The position numbers and the translations under genes are program-made. Below the pieces are notes generated by a model that saw only the letters and a program-made list of their open reading frames with translations, had not been told where the DNA came from and did no database searches. This document shows, piece by piece, positions 37,606-45,225 of a stretch of 64,000 nt of DNA; the first letter of the stretch is position 1; each line of letters starts with the position of its first letter. This stretch comes from DASTFY01 sp963813375. Lineage in GTDB: Bacteria > Actinomycetota > Acidimicrobiia > Acidimicrobiales > Ilumatobacteraceae. The stretch spans positions 186,001 through 250,000 of the forward strand of contig CAWEYT010000019.1 in the NCBI GenBank assembly GCA_963813375.1. The letters are read 5' to 3'.

Positions 37606-39210
37606 ATGACCGGTCACGCCGGCGAGCAGACGCTGGCCGCCCTGGCCCCCTTCGGTGTGGACACCATGTTCACGCTCAACGGCGGCCATGTCTGGCCGTT
37701 CTACGAGGCCGCCCTCCATCGCGACGTCCGGATCGTGGACACCCGGCACGAGCAGACGGCCACGTTCGCGGCCGAGGGCTACGCCAAGCTCACCCGGACC
37801 CCGGGCCTCGCCGTGCTCACCGCCGGGCCGGGGATCACCAACGGCGTCTCGGCCATCACCACGGCCTGGTTCAACGGCTCGCCGCTCATCGTGCTCGGCG
37901 GTCGGGCTCCCCAGGGCCGTTGGGGCGCGGGGTCGCTGCAGGAGCTGGACCACGTCCCGATCGTCTCGTCGATCACGAAGCGGGCGGCCACCGTCGGTGA
38001 CGCGTCGAAGGCGGCGTTGGTGGTGCACGAGGCGGCGACCGTCGCGCTGACCCCTCACCGCGGCCCGGTCTTCCTCGACTTCCCGCTCGACGTCTTCGGG
38101 CCGACCGAAGCCGAGCTGCCCGAGCCGGTGACCGTGGTCGGCGCCGAACCCGACCCCGCGTCGGTCGACGCCGTCGCCGCCCTGGTGGCCGACGCCGATC
38201 GGCCGGCGTTCATCGTCGGGAGCGACGTCTACTGGGACGGCGCGTGGGAGGCCCTGGCGCAGGCGGTCGAAGTGCTGCGGGTTCCTTGCTTCTTCAACGG
38301 TCTCGGCCGAGGCTGCCTGCCGGCCGACCACGACCTGGCTTTCCTCCGCACCCGCGGGCTGCTGAAGAAGGAGGCCGACCTGGTCGTCGTGATCGGCACG
38401 CCGCTCGACTTCCGCCTCGGCTTCGGGCGGTTCGGTTCGGCCCGTGTGGCCCATGTCGTCGACTCGGTCGGTCAGCAGGCCGGCCACGTCGACGTGCCGA
38501 CCGTGGCCGGCGATCTGAGCACCGTGCTCAGCGCTCTGGCCGAGCGCGGCCGTGACCATCGGGACCGCGAGGACTGGATCACCCGACTGCGGGACGCGGA
38601 GTCCGCGTCCGCCGAGGCCGACGACGCATCGCTCGCGGCCACGGACGATCCCATCCGGCCGTCGAGGGTCTACGGCGAGCTCCGCCGCCGGCTCGAGCGC
38701 GACGCCGTGGTCATCTGCGACGGTGGCGACTTCGCGAGCTACGCCGGCAAGTACATCGAGGTGTTCCAGCCCGGTTGCTGGCTCGACACCGGTCCCTATG
38801 GTTGCCTCGGCAACGGCCCCGGTTACGCCATCGCGGCCCGGGTGGCCCGGCCGTCCAGCCAGATCGTGCTGCTCCTCGGCGACGGCGCGGCCGGCTTCAG
38901 CCTGATGGATGCCGACACGCTCGTGCGTCACGACCTCCCGGTCGTGATGATCGTGGGCAACAACGGCATGTGGGGCCTGGAGAAGCATCCGATGCGGGCG
39001 GTCTACGGGTGGGACGTCGCTTGTGACCTGCAGCCCGGCTGCCGCTACGACTCGGTCGTGCGGGCGTTGGGCGGCGCGGGCGAGACCGTCGTCGACCCCG
39101 AGGAGATCGGGCCTGCGCTCGACCGCGCGTTCACGGCTGGGGTGCCGTATCTCGTCAACGTCGTCACCGACCCGGCGGACGTCTACCCGCGCTCGTCGAA
39201 CCTGGCGTAG
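37606..39210 (+). CDS. Thiamine-diphosphate-dependent enzyme, acetolactate synthase-like
   Basis: 534 residues from the ATG at 37606. The order is an N-terminal pyrimidine-binding domain (GGHVWPFYEAAL; catalytic-type Glu in DTRHEQTATFAAEGYA), a central domain, and a C-terminal PP domain with GDGAAGFSLMDADTLVRHDL ending at the conserved GNN. It belongs to the IlvB/oxalyl-CoA decarboxylase/benzaldehyde lyase superfamily. No ilvN or ilvC is adjacent, so a decarboxylase or carboligase other than valine synthesis is likely. The start region lacks a strong ribosome site. Confidence 0.88.
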   Translation: MTGHAGEQTLAALAPFGVDTMFTLNGGHVWPFYEAALHRDVRIVDTRHEQTATFAAEGYAKLTRTPGLAVLTAGPGITNGVSAITTAWFNGSPLIVLGGRAPQGRWGAGSLQELDHVPIVSSITKRAATVGDASKAALVVHEAATVALTPHRGPVFLDFPLDVFGPTEAELPEPVTVVGAEPDPASVDAVAALVADADRPAFIVGSDVYWDGAWEALAQAVEVLRVPCFFNGLGRGCLPADHDLAFLRTRGLLKKEADLVVVIGTPLDFRLGFGRFGSARVAHVVDSVGQQAGHVDVPTVAGDLSTVLSALAERGRDHRDREDWITRLRDAESASAEADDASLAATDDPIRPSRVYGELRRRLERDAVVICDGGDFASYAGKYIEVFQPGCWLDTGPYGCLGNGPGYAIAARVARPSSQIVLLLGDGAAGFSLMDADTLVRHDLPVVMIVGNNGMWGLEKHPMRAVYGWDVACDLQPGCRYDSVVRALGGAGETVVDPEEIGPALDRAFTAGVPYLVNVVTDPADVYPRSSNLA

Positions 39211-39232
39211 GCCCGCGCCCGTCGACGGTCGG

Positions 39233-39594
39233 CTAGGCGTCCGGGAGCTGGCTGAAGGTGAGGAAGTAGCCGTTGGGGTCCTGCAGGGTCAGCTCGCGCG
39301 CTCCCCACTCGCGATCCTCCACGCCCCACTCGCAGGTGACGCGGTCCTTCACCTGTTCGTAGACCTCGTCGACGCTGGGCGGGTGGACGTAGAGGCAACC
39401 AGTGAGCGCGGGCGGTCCGTCCCACGGCGTGTCACCGGCGAGGAACTGCACGACCAGGTCATCGCGGGCCAGCTCGCACCACGTCGGGTCGTCGTCGGGG
39501 AACGCACCTCGCTGTCGAAGCCCACTCGGCGGTACCAGTCGACCGTCGCCTGCAGGTCCTCGGCCTTCAGGATGATCGCAGCCTGAGGTTCCAT
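39233..39594 (-). CDS. VOC-family (glyoxalase/bleomycin-resistance fold) protein (frameshifted as read)
   Basis: It begins MEPQAAIILKAEDLQATVDWY, the classical start of the fold (YxxxGF follows in YRRVGF). Near 39505 the frame must move by -1 (or +2); continuing in that frame gives FPDDDPTWCELARDDLVVQF and then GDTPWDGPPALTGCLYVHPP, ending DPNGYFLTFSQLPDA. About 120 residues. This is one of the few shifts in the window that looks like a missing base rather than an extra one. Substrate unknown. Confidence 0.75.
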
Positions 39595-39641
39595 GCGGGA
39601 AGACTACGAGCGGCTCATCGAGCCCGGCGAGTGGAGGGGCG

Positions 39642-39914
39642 ATGTCTCAGGTCTTCTGGAGCTTCCTGTACTTCTTTGTGTTCGCGCTTGGATCGTGGGG
39701 CGCGGTCGGTGCGATCGTCCATCTCGCGACGAGAGGTCGAGCGCCGGTCTGGGCCATCGTCCTGGTGTCGTTGGGACTGTTCCTCGTCCCGGTGCTCGCC
39801 GTGGTCGTCTACTGGCTGGTGGTCGCCGTCCGCCGTCTCAGCGCTCGAGGGCCCAACGCCGGCCGACCCGGCCAGCCGGAGGCCGTGGCGACGTCTGGCC
39901 ACCGCCGATCGTGA
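39642..39914 (+). CDS. Small two-helix membrane protein
   Basis: 90 residues: helix 1 about residues 4-28 (FWSFLYFFVFALGSWGAVGA), a short basic loop, helix 2 about 36-64, and an Arg/Gly/Pro-rich tail. A GGAGGGG ribosome site lies 3 nt before the ATG, supporting real translation. It resembles phospholipase D-nuclease N-terminal-type small membrane proteins in layout only. Function unknown. Confidence 0.6.
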   Translation: MSQVFWSFLYFFVFALGSWGAVGAIVHLATRGRAPVWAIVLVSLGLFLVPVLAVVVYWLVVAVRRLSARGPNAGRPGQPEAVATSGHRRS

Positions 39915-39995
39915 ACGCGCCCGCCCCGGCCGACTGATCTCCTCCTGATCGCCCCTGCCCACCACTCTCCGCGTCGACCGGCGGCGGCAAACTGG

Positions 39996-40493
39996 TTGTT
40001 CGCCCGAAAACCCGGACTCGCCGTTTGGCCCAACGGCATCGAGGGCCTGGCGTTCACTCGGTCCGGTTCGACGACCATCGCCGTCTGGTCGACGTGCGGT
40101 TCGTCATCGGCGCCGGCCACCGTGTACGCGGCCACGTTCGTCCCCTCGACCGGGGTCTTCGGTCAGGTGGCCTCGGCCAAGGTCACCGTGCCGTACCCGA
40201 CCGAGAACGCCCGCCAGATCAGTGACCTCACGCTGGTCGGCACTCAGCTCGTCACCTCGTCGGCGTCGGATCCCGGCGCCAATGGCCCGTTCAACTCCGC
40301 GATGTACCGCATCGGGACCGTCGGCTTCGACGGTGCTCGGGCCGTCCTCACGATGCTGGCGCCGCAGTCCCTCGGCACCTTCCCCGGACACAAGATCGAG
40401 GGCATTGCCTGCTCCGGCACCACCGGCTTGGTCGGGTCCGACGACGAGAGACAGGGCGGCTGGGCACGGACCGCTGCCTTCTGCGGACCGTGA
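39996..40493 (+). CDS. Hypothetical protein, probably the 3' remnant of a secreted propeller-like gene
   Basis: Open frame of 165 residues whose first candidate start is a TTG without ribosome site. The sequence WPNGIEGLAFTRSGSTTIAVW and later GTFPGHKIEGIACSGTTGLVGSDDE repeats an IEG(L/I)A pattern about 130 residues apart, as in beta-propeller phytase- or SdiA-regulated-like proteins, and has no signal peptide. It may be a truncated copy, or its 5' part may be lost to frameshifts in the 80 bp upstream. Low certainty. Confidence 0.4.
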   Translation: MFARKPGLAVWPNGIEGLAFTRSGSTTIAVWSTCGSSSAPATVYAATFVPSTGVFGQVASAKVTVPYPTENARQISDLTLVGTQLVTSSASDPGANGPFNSAMYRIGTVGFDGARAVLTMLAPQSLGTFPGHKIEGIACSGTTGLVGSDDERQGGWARTAAFCGP

Positions 40494-40691
40494 TCATGTC
40501 GCTGTGTCGCGCACCTCGATGGTGACCTCGCCGGCTCCGGTGCGACGGACTCCCCGAGCCCACAGGTTGGCGACCCGGAGGGCGAGCCCTTTCGTCGGCC
40601 ACCAGTCCATCATGAAGAGGCGCTTCGACCGCCCCTCGATCCACCAGCCGAAGTGGCGGCCACGCCGGATCACGAGATGCTGATCCCCCAT
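40494..40691 (-). CDS. Small DUF2188-like protein
   Basis: 65 residues from the ATG at 40691: QHLVIRRGRHFGWWIEGRSKR has the short beta-hairpin look of DUF2188-type proteins (HVxxR..GWxVxxEG..R), continuing DWWPTKGLALRVANLWARGV. It converges on the preceding gene with no bases between the stops. Function unknown. Confidence 0.45.
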   Translation of the reverse strand: MGDQHLVIRRGRHFGWWIEGRSKRLFMMDWWPTKGLALRVANLWARGVRRTGAGEVTIEVRDTAT

Positions 40692-40788
40692 GCGACCTCC
40701 GTCGGTTCGCCGCTGACCGTAGCTGCGGTGCGCCGAGAGCAGGTGACGATCCCGCACCGCGCGGTGACGGTGCTGTAGGACTCTAGGG

Positions 40789-42369
40789 ATGCGTGGTGCG
40801 AGGGTCGCGCTTGTCGGCGGTGTCGTCGCTGCCGTGGCCGCGGTGCTTCTGGCGGTGTCGAGCAGCTCACCGGTGGGAGCCGACTACCCGACGGATTGCG
40901 CGAACCCGACCGCCACCTACCCCGACGCCAGTGGCATGCCGACCAATCTGAATCTCGGCCCCACCGACGTCGTCGTGTTCGCTTCCGGCACCTTCGTCGG
41001 ATCGGTGAACTCCAACCTGGCCACGGTCTGTGTGGCCGCCGGCGCCGCCCTCAATCCCGCCAGCGTCAACGGTGCCACCCGGCTGTTCGTCCGCGGGAGC
41101 GCCCTCATGCCAGCGCTCGCCGCCGGCACGGGGGCGCTGCTCGACAACGAGGGTACGGTCAGGTTCCTGCCCCAGCCGAACACCAACGGGGTGACCACCG
41201 TCATCAATCGGGTGGGCGCCACGATCGTCGTGGACTCACCCGGCCTCGCCCTCGGCCCTGGCGTCACGGTCACCAACGACGGCATGATCGACGTGCAGGG
41301 CTCCGCCAACCTGAACGGCAGCACCGTCACCAGCAGCGGCACGATGCTCGTCGCGGGCGACTTCATCGTCGGTTCGTTCACCAACACGGGCACCGCCTCT
41401 GTCGGCGGCGTCCTGACGGTCAACGGCGGCGGCAGCCTGCGGAACGACTGCCGGCTGACGGCTGGTTCCATCATCAACAACCAGACCGCCGTGAACAACG
41501 GTGTGGTCGAGCTCGGTGGCGAGCTGCGCAACAACGGGAGCGCCGTCTACACCCAGGACGCCTTGGCCTTCACGAGCGGCACCGACTTCGTCAACACCGG
41601 GACCGTGGACGGTTCCGGCCAGTACCTGTTCACCGGCAACACCTCGACGCAGGGCACCGTGGCCGGCGCCAGCGCGGCGTCACCGATCGTGTTCTTCGAC
41701 ACGACGCCGACCGGTTCCCAGATCTTCGACACCCAGCTCGGCACCATCACCAACACCGTCCGCGAGCCGGTGTCAGCGCCGGATCCCGCCAGCTGCAACA
41801 CAGCCCCGCCGACCACCACGACGACCACCTCCACGACGTCGACTTCGACCTCCACCACCACGACGACATCAACGACCACCACCACGACATCGACCACGAC
41901 GACGACCACCACCACCACGACCACCACCACCGACCACGACTGCTCCGACGACGACCACCGCTCCGACGACGACCACCACTACGACGACGACCACCGACGA
42001 CCGCGCCCACGACGACGACGACGGCACCCACGACGACGACGCCCGACGCACGACCACCACGACGACGACGCCCCGACGACGACCACGACGACGACGACCG
42101 CGCCGACCACCACGACGACTGCACCGACGACGAGCTCGACGACGTCCACCACCACGTCGTCGACGACGGCGCCCACCACCACGACGACTTCGACCGTCGA
42201 TCCCGCCACCACGGCGACGACCGCAGCGTCGGTGGCGCCGACCCAGGCGAGCACCATCCCGACCACCGGCCTCGGTGGCAGCAGACCCTTCTACATAGCG
42301 GGCCTCATCCTCATCGCGGCCGGTTGCTTCGCGTTCGCCGCCGGTCGCACCATGCAAACCAACCGCTGA
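40789..42369 (+). CDS. Thr-rich cell-surface protein with sortase-type anchor
   Basis: 526 residues as read. Signal peptide 1 to about 32; a beta-rich domain to about 335 with many Asn/Gly/Thr repeats (VTNDGMIDVQGSANLNGS, LRNNGSAVYTQ), like right-handed helix surface proteins; then a Thr-rich stalk of about 150 residues; then IPTTGLGGS, a hydrophobic helix and a short basic tail RTMQTNR, i.e. an LPxTG-like sorting signal. In the middle of the stalk a His/Asp/Arg-rich stretch (about 41935-42060) is the Thr-Ala codon repeat read in other frames, so compensating indels lie there. Probable substrate of the class F sortase 1 kb downstream. Confidence 0.8.
   Translation: MRGARVALVGGVVAAVAAVLLAVSSSSPVGADYPTDCANPTATYPDASGMPTNLNLGPTDVVVFASGTFVGSVNSNLATVCVAAGAALNPASVNGATRLFVRGSALMPALAAGTGALLDNEGTVRFLPQPNTNGVTTVINRVGATIVVDSPGLALGPGVTVTNDGMIDVQGSANLNGSTVTSSGTMLVAGDFIVGSFTNTGTASVGGVLTVNGGGSLRNDCRLTAGSIINNQTAVNNGVVELGGELRNNGSAVYTQDALAFTSGTDFVNTGTVDGSGQYLFTGNTSTQGTVAGASAASPIVFFDTTPTGSQIFDTQLGTITNTVREPVSAPDPASCNTAPPTTTTTTSTTSTSTSTTTTTSTTTTTTSTTTTTTTTTTTTTDHDCSDDDHRSDDDHHYDDDHRRPRPRRRRRHPRRRRPTHDHHDDDAPTTTTTTTTAPTTTTTAPTTSSTTSTTTSSTTAPTTTTTSTVDPATTATTAASVAPTQASTIPTTGLGGSRPFYIAGLILIAAGCFAFAAGRTMQTNR
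41815..42205 (+). repeat. Low-complexity ACGACG/ACCACC tract coding for Thr-rich stalk
   Basis: Degenerate trinucleotide repeat of ACC/ACG with interspersed GCG-CCG. It encodes the poly-Thr stalk; length differences or misreads here are likely because the repeat is nearly perfect. Confidence 0.8.
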
Positions 42370-42406
42370 TCCCCTTCCGCCTGCGCAGCCCACGCTCGCC
42401 GCGATA

Positions 42407-42559
42407 CGCTGGCCGCGGGCGAAAGCAAGCTCCACGTTGTCCCGGGCGCGGCGGAACGGGACGGGTGGTATCCAAGTGCGGGCGAATCGAAGCGGCCAGC
42501 GCTGGACGGGGTGCGCGTTCAGTCGGTCCCACGTTCGAATCCAGCGGGCTCGTTAGGAG
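42407..42559 (+). promoter_or_regulatory. Structured leader RNA, candidate riboswitch
   Basis: CGCTGGCCGC (42407-42416) pairs perfectly with GCGGCCAGCG (42492-42501), closing a 75-nt region that contains an internal GTCCCG/CGGGAC stem (42439-42444 with 42457-42462). The 3' arm abuts CGCTGGA (42500-42506), which can instead pair with TCCAGCG (42540-42546), 8 nt before the AGGAG ribosome site of the GH12-like gene. Closing stem plus mutually exclusive stem near the ribosome site is how translational riboswitches are built. I cannot match it to a named class. Confidence 0.45.
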
Positions 42560-42565
42560 ATGGCT

Positions 42566-43304
42566 ATGAAGATTCGACTCGCAGCAGCAGGGATCACGCT
42601 GCTGGCACTGCTCGGGTGCGCACCGCCGCAGCAGCCGCCGCCGTCAGGGCCGCCGTCCCAGACGTGCACCAACGGGGAGACCATTGGCGAGGGTGCTGGC
42701 CGGTCGTTCTTCGAGGCGAGCGGCGAGGAGTACTTCGTCCACAACAACAACTGGAACGACAACGCCGGTGGCAACTCGGTCATCAAGGCCTGCAACTACG
42801 ACAACTGGTACGCGGACTCGAACACGCCCGAATCACTCGGACCTGTCGGTGCAGACGTACCTGAACGTCCACCGCGACTACAACAACCGGGCGCTGTCCA
42901 CCATCTCGTCGGCCCGGTTCGCGGGCAGCGGGCCACGGTGCGCCGGCTGCATCTGGAACATCGCCTTCGACATCTGGATCGGGAGCGACTTCAGCCACGA
43001 GTTGATGATCTGGACCGAGAACTGGAACCAGCGCCCCGCCGGGGACATGGTCGGTACGACCACCATCGGTGGCAAGCAGTACCAGGTCTGGCGCTCGGGT
43101 TCTGGTGACGGCGGAATCCTCACCTACGTCTCGGTGACGCCGCAGTTGTCCGGCACCATGCCGCTGGCCGCGTTCTTCGCCGATGTCCGTGCCCGGGGCT
43201 GGACCCCGACCACGACGTGGCAGGTGGACTACGGGGTGGAGATCGTGGACACCAACGGCACCTCGCAGCGGTTCACCTTCACCGACTTCTACATCAACGA
43301 CTAG
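42566..43304 (+). CDS. GH12-like secreted lipoprotein (frameshifted as read)
   Basis: AGGAG at 42555-42559 favours the ATG at 42566 over the one at 42560. The signal peptide ends in lipobox LLGCAPP, then a Pro-rich linker. One +1 shift near 42826 (CCCGAATCAC) separates the start from the rest. The body reads FFVHNNNWND-type, then QTYLNVHRDYNNRALSTISS, NIAFDIWIG, HELMIWTENWNQRPAG and TFTDFYIND, matching the concanavalin-like fold of GH12 endoglucanases, whose catalytic Glu falls in the ELMIW segment (HELMIWTE). About 245 residues. Plant-polymer or cell-wall glucan hydrolysis is plausible; not certain. Confidence 0.72.
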
Positions 43305-43312
43305 ACGCCATC

Positions 43313-43351
43313 ACCTGGATGGCCTCGCTGAGGAAGCGAGGCCATCCAGGT
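43313..43351. terminator. Strong hairpin between convergent genes
   Basis: A perfect 17-bp stem (43313-43329 with 43335-43351) closed by a 5-nt loop GAGGA, located 9 bp after the GH12-like stop and 86 bp before the sortase stop. There is no T tract on either side. The symmetric stem could stop transcription from both directions. Confidence 0.7.
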
Positions 43352-43436
43352 CAGAGCTTGTCGGGTCGTTGAGATCGGCGGGGGGACGCTCGAGCACAGC
43401 TGGACTGTTCCCGACCGTCCACGACGCGTGAGCGGG

Positions 43437-44276
43437 TCAGTCGATCGGCACGGCCGTGACGACGACGTTGCTCTGGTAGTGGCGGGTTCGGCGGTCGAAC
43501 GTGCCACCACAGGTGATCAAGCGCAGCGTCGGGAGACCGGTGCGCTCGAAGACGTCGGAGACCGGCAGCGACGGCTTCGGGACCAGGGTGTTGTCGACGA
43601 CTTGGAAGCGTTGCGACGAGCCGTCGGCGTATTGGATCGTCACGATGGAGCCCAGGGAGACCCGGCCGAGGCGCTGGAACGCGCCCGGTCGGCGATGCCA
43701 GTCGAGATGTCCGGCGAGCACCGCGGATCCGGGCTGGCCGGGGCTCGGGCCGTACTGGTACCAGCCCACGACTGTCGGGTCGTCCGGGATCGCGAGCTCG
43801 CCGGTGGTGGCGTCGACCGCGGTGGGCACCACGAGCCCGCGGACCTCCGTGCCGGCGATCTCGACGCCCACCGGCGGCGGCACCCGCGCCGGTGCGAGCT
43901 GTTCGACGCTCGCCGAGTGCGTGACGATCGTGGTGGTCGGTGTGCCGGCGGCTTCCGGTACGGACACGGCGGGCGCGGCGGACCGCGCCGCTGCAGCGGT
44001 GTCCCGCGGCGTGCTCGGCAGCGGCCGGCCTGACGTCTGCGGTCCTTCGATCGGCGCCAGGACGGAGCTCGGGAGGCGACGAGTCGTGAGCGCGGTCGAG
44101 GTCGACTCGCGGGTCGGCGTCACGCCAGCAGCTGGCGTTGCGGCCATGACCGTGACGGCCGCGTCGGCATCGCTCGCCCATCCGACGACCATGGGCGCAA
44201 CGGCGGCGGCCGTGACCGCCGCAGCGAACGTCACCACCACCGCGGCGAGCACACCGACGGCCCGCGAGACGTTCAC
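43437..44276 (-). CDS. Class F sortase
   Basis: 279 residues. The GTG at 44276 overlaps the DUF4397 stop (GTGA). An N-terminal membrane anchor (about 8-33) is followed by a 90-residue Thr/Ala/Pro linker and the sortase barrel. Catalytic residues: His190 in AVLAGHLDW, Cys256 in LITCGGTFD and Arg in the following RRTRHY. TVVGWYQYGPSPGQPGSAV is typical of class E/F enzymes. It would cut the IPTTG signal of the surface protein at 40789 and attach it to the cell wall. Confidence 0.9.
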   Translation of the reverse strand: MNVSRAVGVLAAVVVTFAAAVTAAAVAPMVVGWASDADAAVTVMAATPAAGVTPTRESTSTALTTRRLPSSVLAPIEGPQTSGRPLPSTPRDTAAAARSAAPAVSVPEAAGTPTTTIVTHSASVEQLAPARVPPPVGVEIAGTEVRGLVVPTAVDATTGELAIPDDPTVVGWYQYGPSPGQPGSAVLAGHLDWHRRPGAFQRLGRVSLGSIVTIQYADGSSQRFQVVDNTLVPKPSLPVSDVFERTGLPTLRLITCGGTFDRRTRHYQSNVVVTAVPID

Positions 44277-45145
44277 GTCGCGCGTGGCCGGCCTCGCGGC
44301 CTGAGGGCCGCCCACGCGCCCGTGAGCGCGACCGCGACCACGCAGAGGGCCAGCGCCAGCACGGAGATCGGTCGCCAGCCGGTCGGCGAGCCGAGCGCGA
44401 CGCTTCCGTCGCCGGTCTGCACGCGCGTCGGAGCGGTCTGGAGACCGGGCACGTTGACGACCGCCCAGCCGAGCGTGTTGTCCGCCTGCGCGCCGATCAG
44501 GTACATGAAGTTGGCCGAGCCCTCGGCGAAGTCCAACGCGTCCGGGGGGGCCAGCGCGGCCTTGGTCGACGGATCAACCACCGACACCTGGTGCGAGCCC
44601 GCGGCGATGGCTTGCTTGGCCTCCTTTCCGTTCTCGAGTCCGCTGGCGACGATCTGCGTGTCGACGAGAGCGTCGATCGGTCCCACGGCCGCAGCGTGCC
44701 GCACGACGATGCGACTGCTGCCGGCCGGCACCGCGCTGACGTCATCCGTGTACAGCGACGCGGTGGGGTTGCCCGCCGCATCGAGATGGACGACCGCGGA
44801 CTGCTGGGCGCCGGACGTCAGGGTGAGGGTGGTGTGCAGCAGCGGTGTCGACGTCGCCGCCGCGCCGGAGGTACGGACGTCGACCACGTGCGGGCCGGGC
44901 GCCAGCGCGATCGGGTCGGTGCTGCGAAGTGGCTGGAAGGCAGGCAGCGCGAGCTGCCCGTCGACGTACACGTCCGCCACGAGGCCGCGCACCCCGTGCA
45001 CCAACGTGACAGAGGCTGGCACCTGCTGCGCCTGCGCCCCGGCCGGCGCAGCCCACGAACCGCCGAGGCCCACAGCCACGATGGAGACCGACATCGCGAG
45101 GATCACTCGCGAGGTCACCCGTCTGGGTGAGGACGCCAAGAGCAT
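44273..45145 (-). CDS. DUF4397-domain cell-surface protein
   Basis: 290 residues from the ATG at 45145 with GGAGGCGGGAA before it. Signal peptide to about 38 (WAAPAGAQAQ), then a DUF4397 beta-sandwich: ASVTLVHGVRGLVADVYVDGQL is its standard opening. A C-terminal helix (ISVLALALCVVAVALTGAW) and basic tail RPRGRPRAT follow, without a clear sorting motif. DUF4397-sortase pairs are recurrent in these actinobacteria, which supports a joint cell-wall role. Confidence 0.88.
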   Translation of the reverse strand: MLLASSPRRVTSRVILAMSVSIVAVGLGGSWAAPAGAQAQQVPASVTLVHGVRGLVADVYVDGQLALPAFQPLRSTDPIALAPGPHVVDVRTSGAAATSTPLLHTTLTLTSGAQQSAVVHLDAAGNPTASLYTDDVSAVPAGSSRIVVRHAAAVGPIDALVDTQIVASGLENGKEAKQAIAAGSHQVSVVDPSTKAALAPPDALDFAEGSANFMYLIGAQADNTLGWAVVNVPGLQTAPTRVQTGDGSVALGSPTGWRPISVLALALCVVAVALTGAWAALRPRGRPRAT

Positions 45146-45190
45146 TTCCCGCCTCCTGCCTTTCGCCGTTGGACCCAACGTAACCCGGCG

Positions 45191-45219
45191 TTGACAGGCC
45201 AGCAACCATGGGGTAGCCC
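45191..45219 (+). promoter_or_regulatory. Sigma-70-type promoter for VWA gene, leaderless
   Basis: TTGACA at 45191-45196, a 17-nt spacer and TAGCCC at 45214-45219. The GTG start codon at 45226 follows 6 nt later, so the transcript should begin at or next to the start codon. This is the best promoter match in the window. Confidence 0.65.
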
Positions 45220-45225
45220 TAGGCC

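Noticed and set aside
41935..42060. A His/Asp/Arg-rich segment in the surface protein that might be a metal-binding domain.
   Set aside because: It is the ACC/ACG Thr repeat read in another frame; the frame returns to poly-Thr on both sides, so compensating indels explain it.
42520..42550. GTTCGAATCC, resembling a tRNA T-loop, in the leader of the GH12-like gene.
   Set aside because: The flanking bases do not form a T stem, and no anticodon or acceptor stem can be folded around it.
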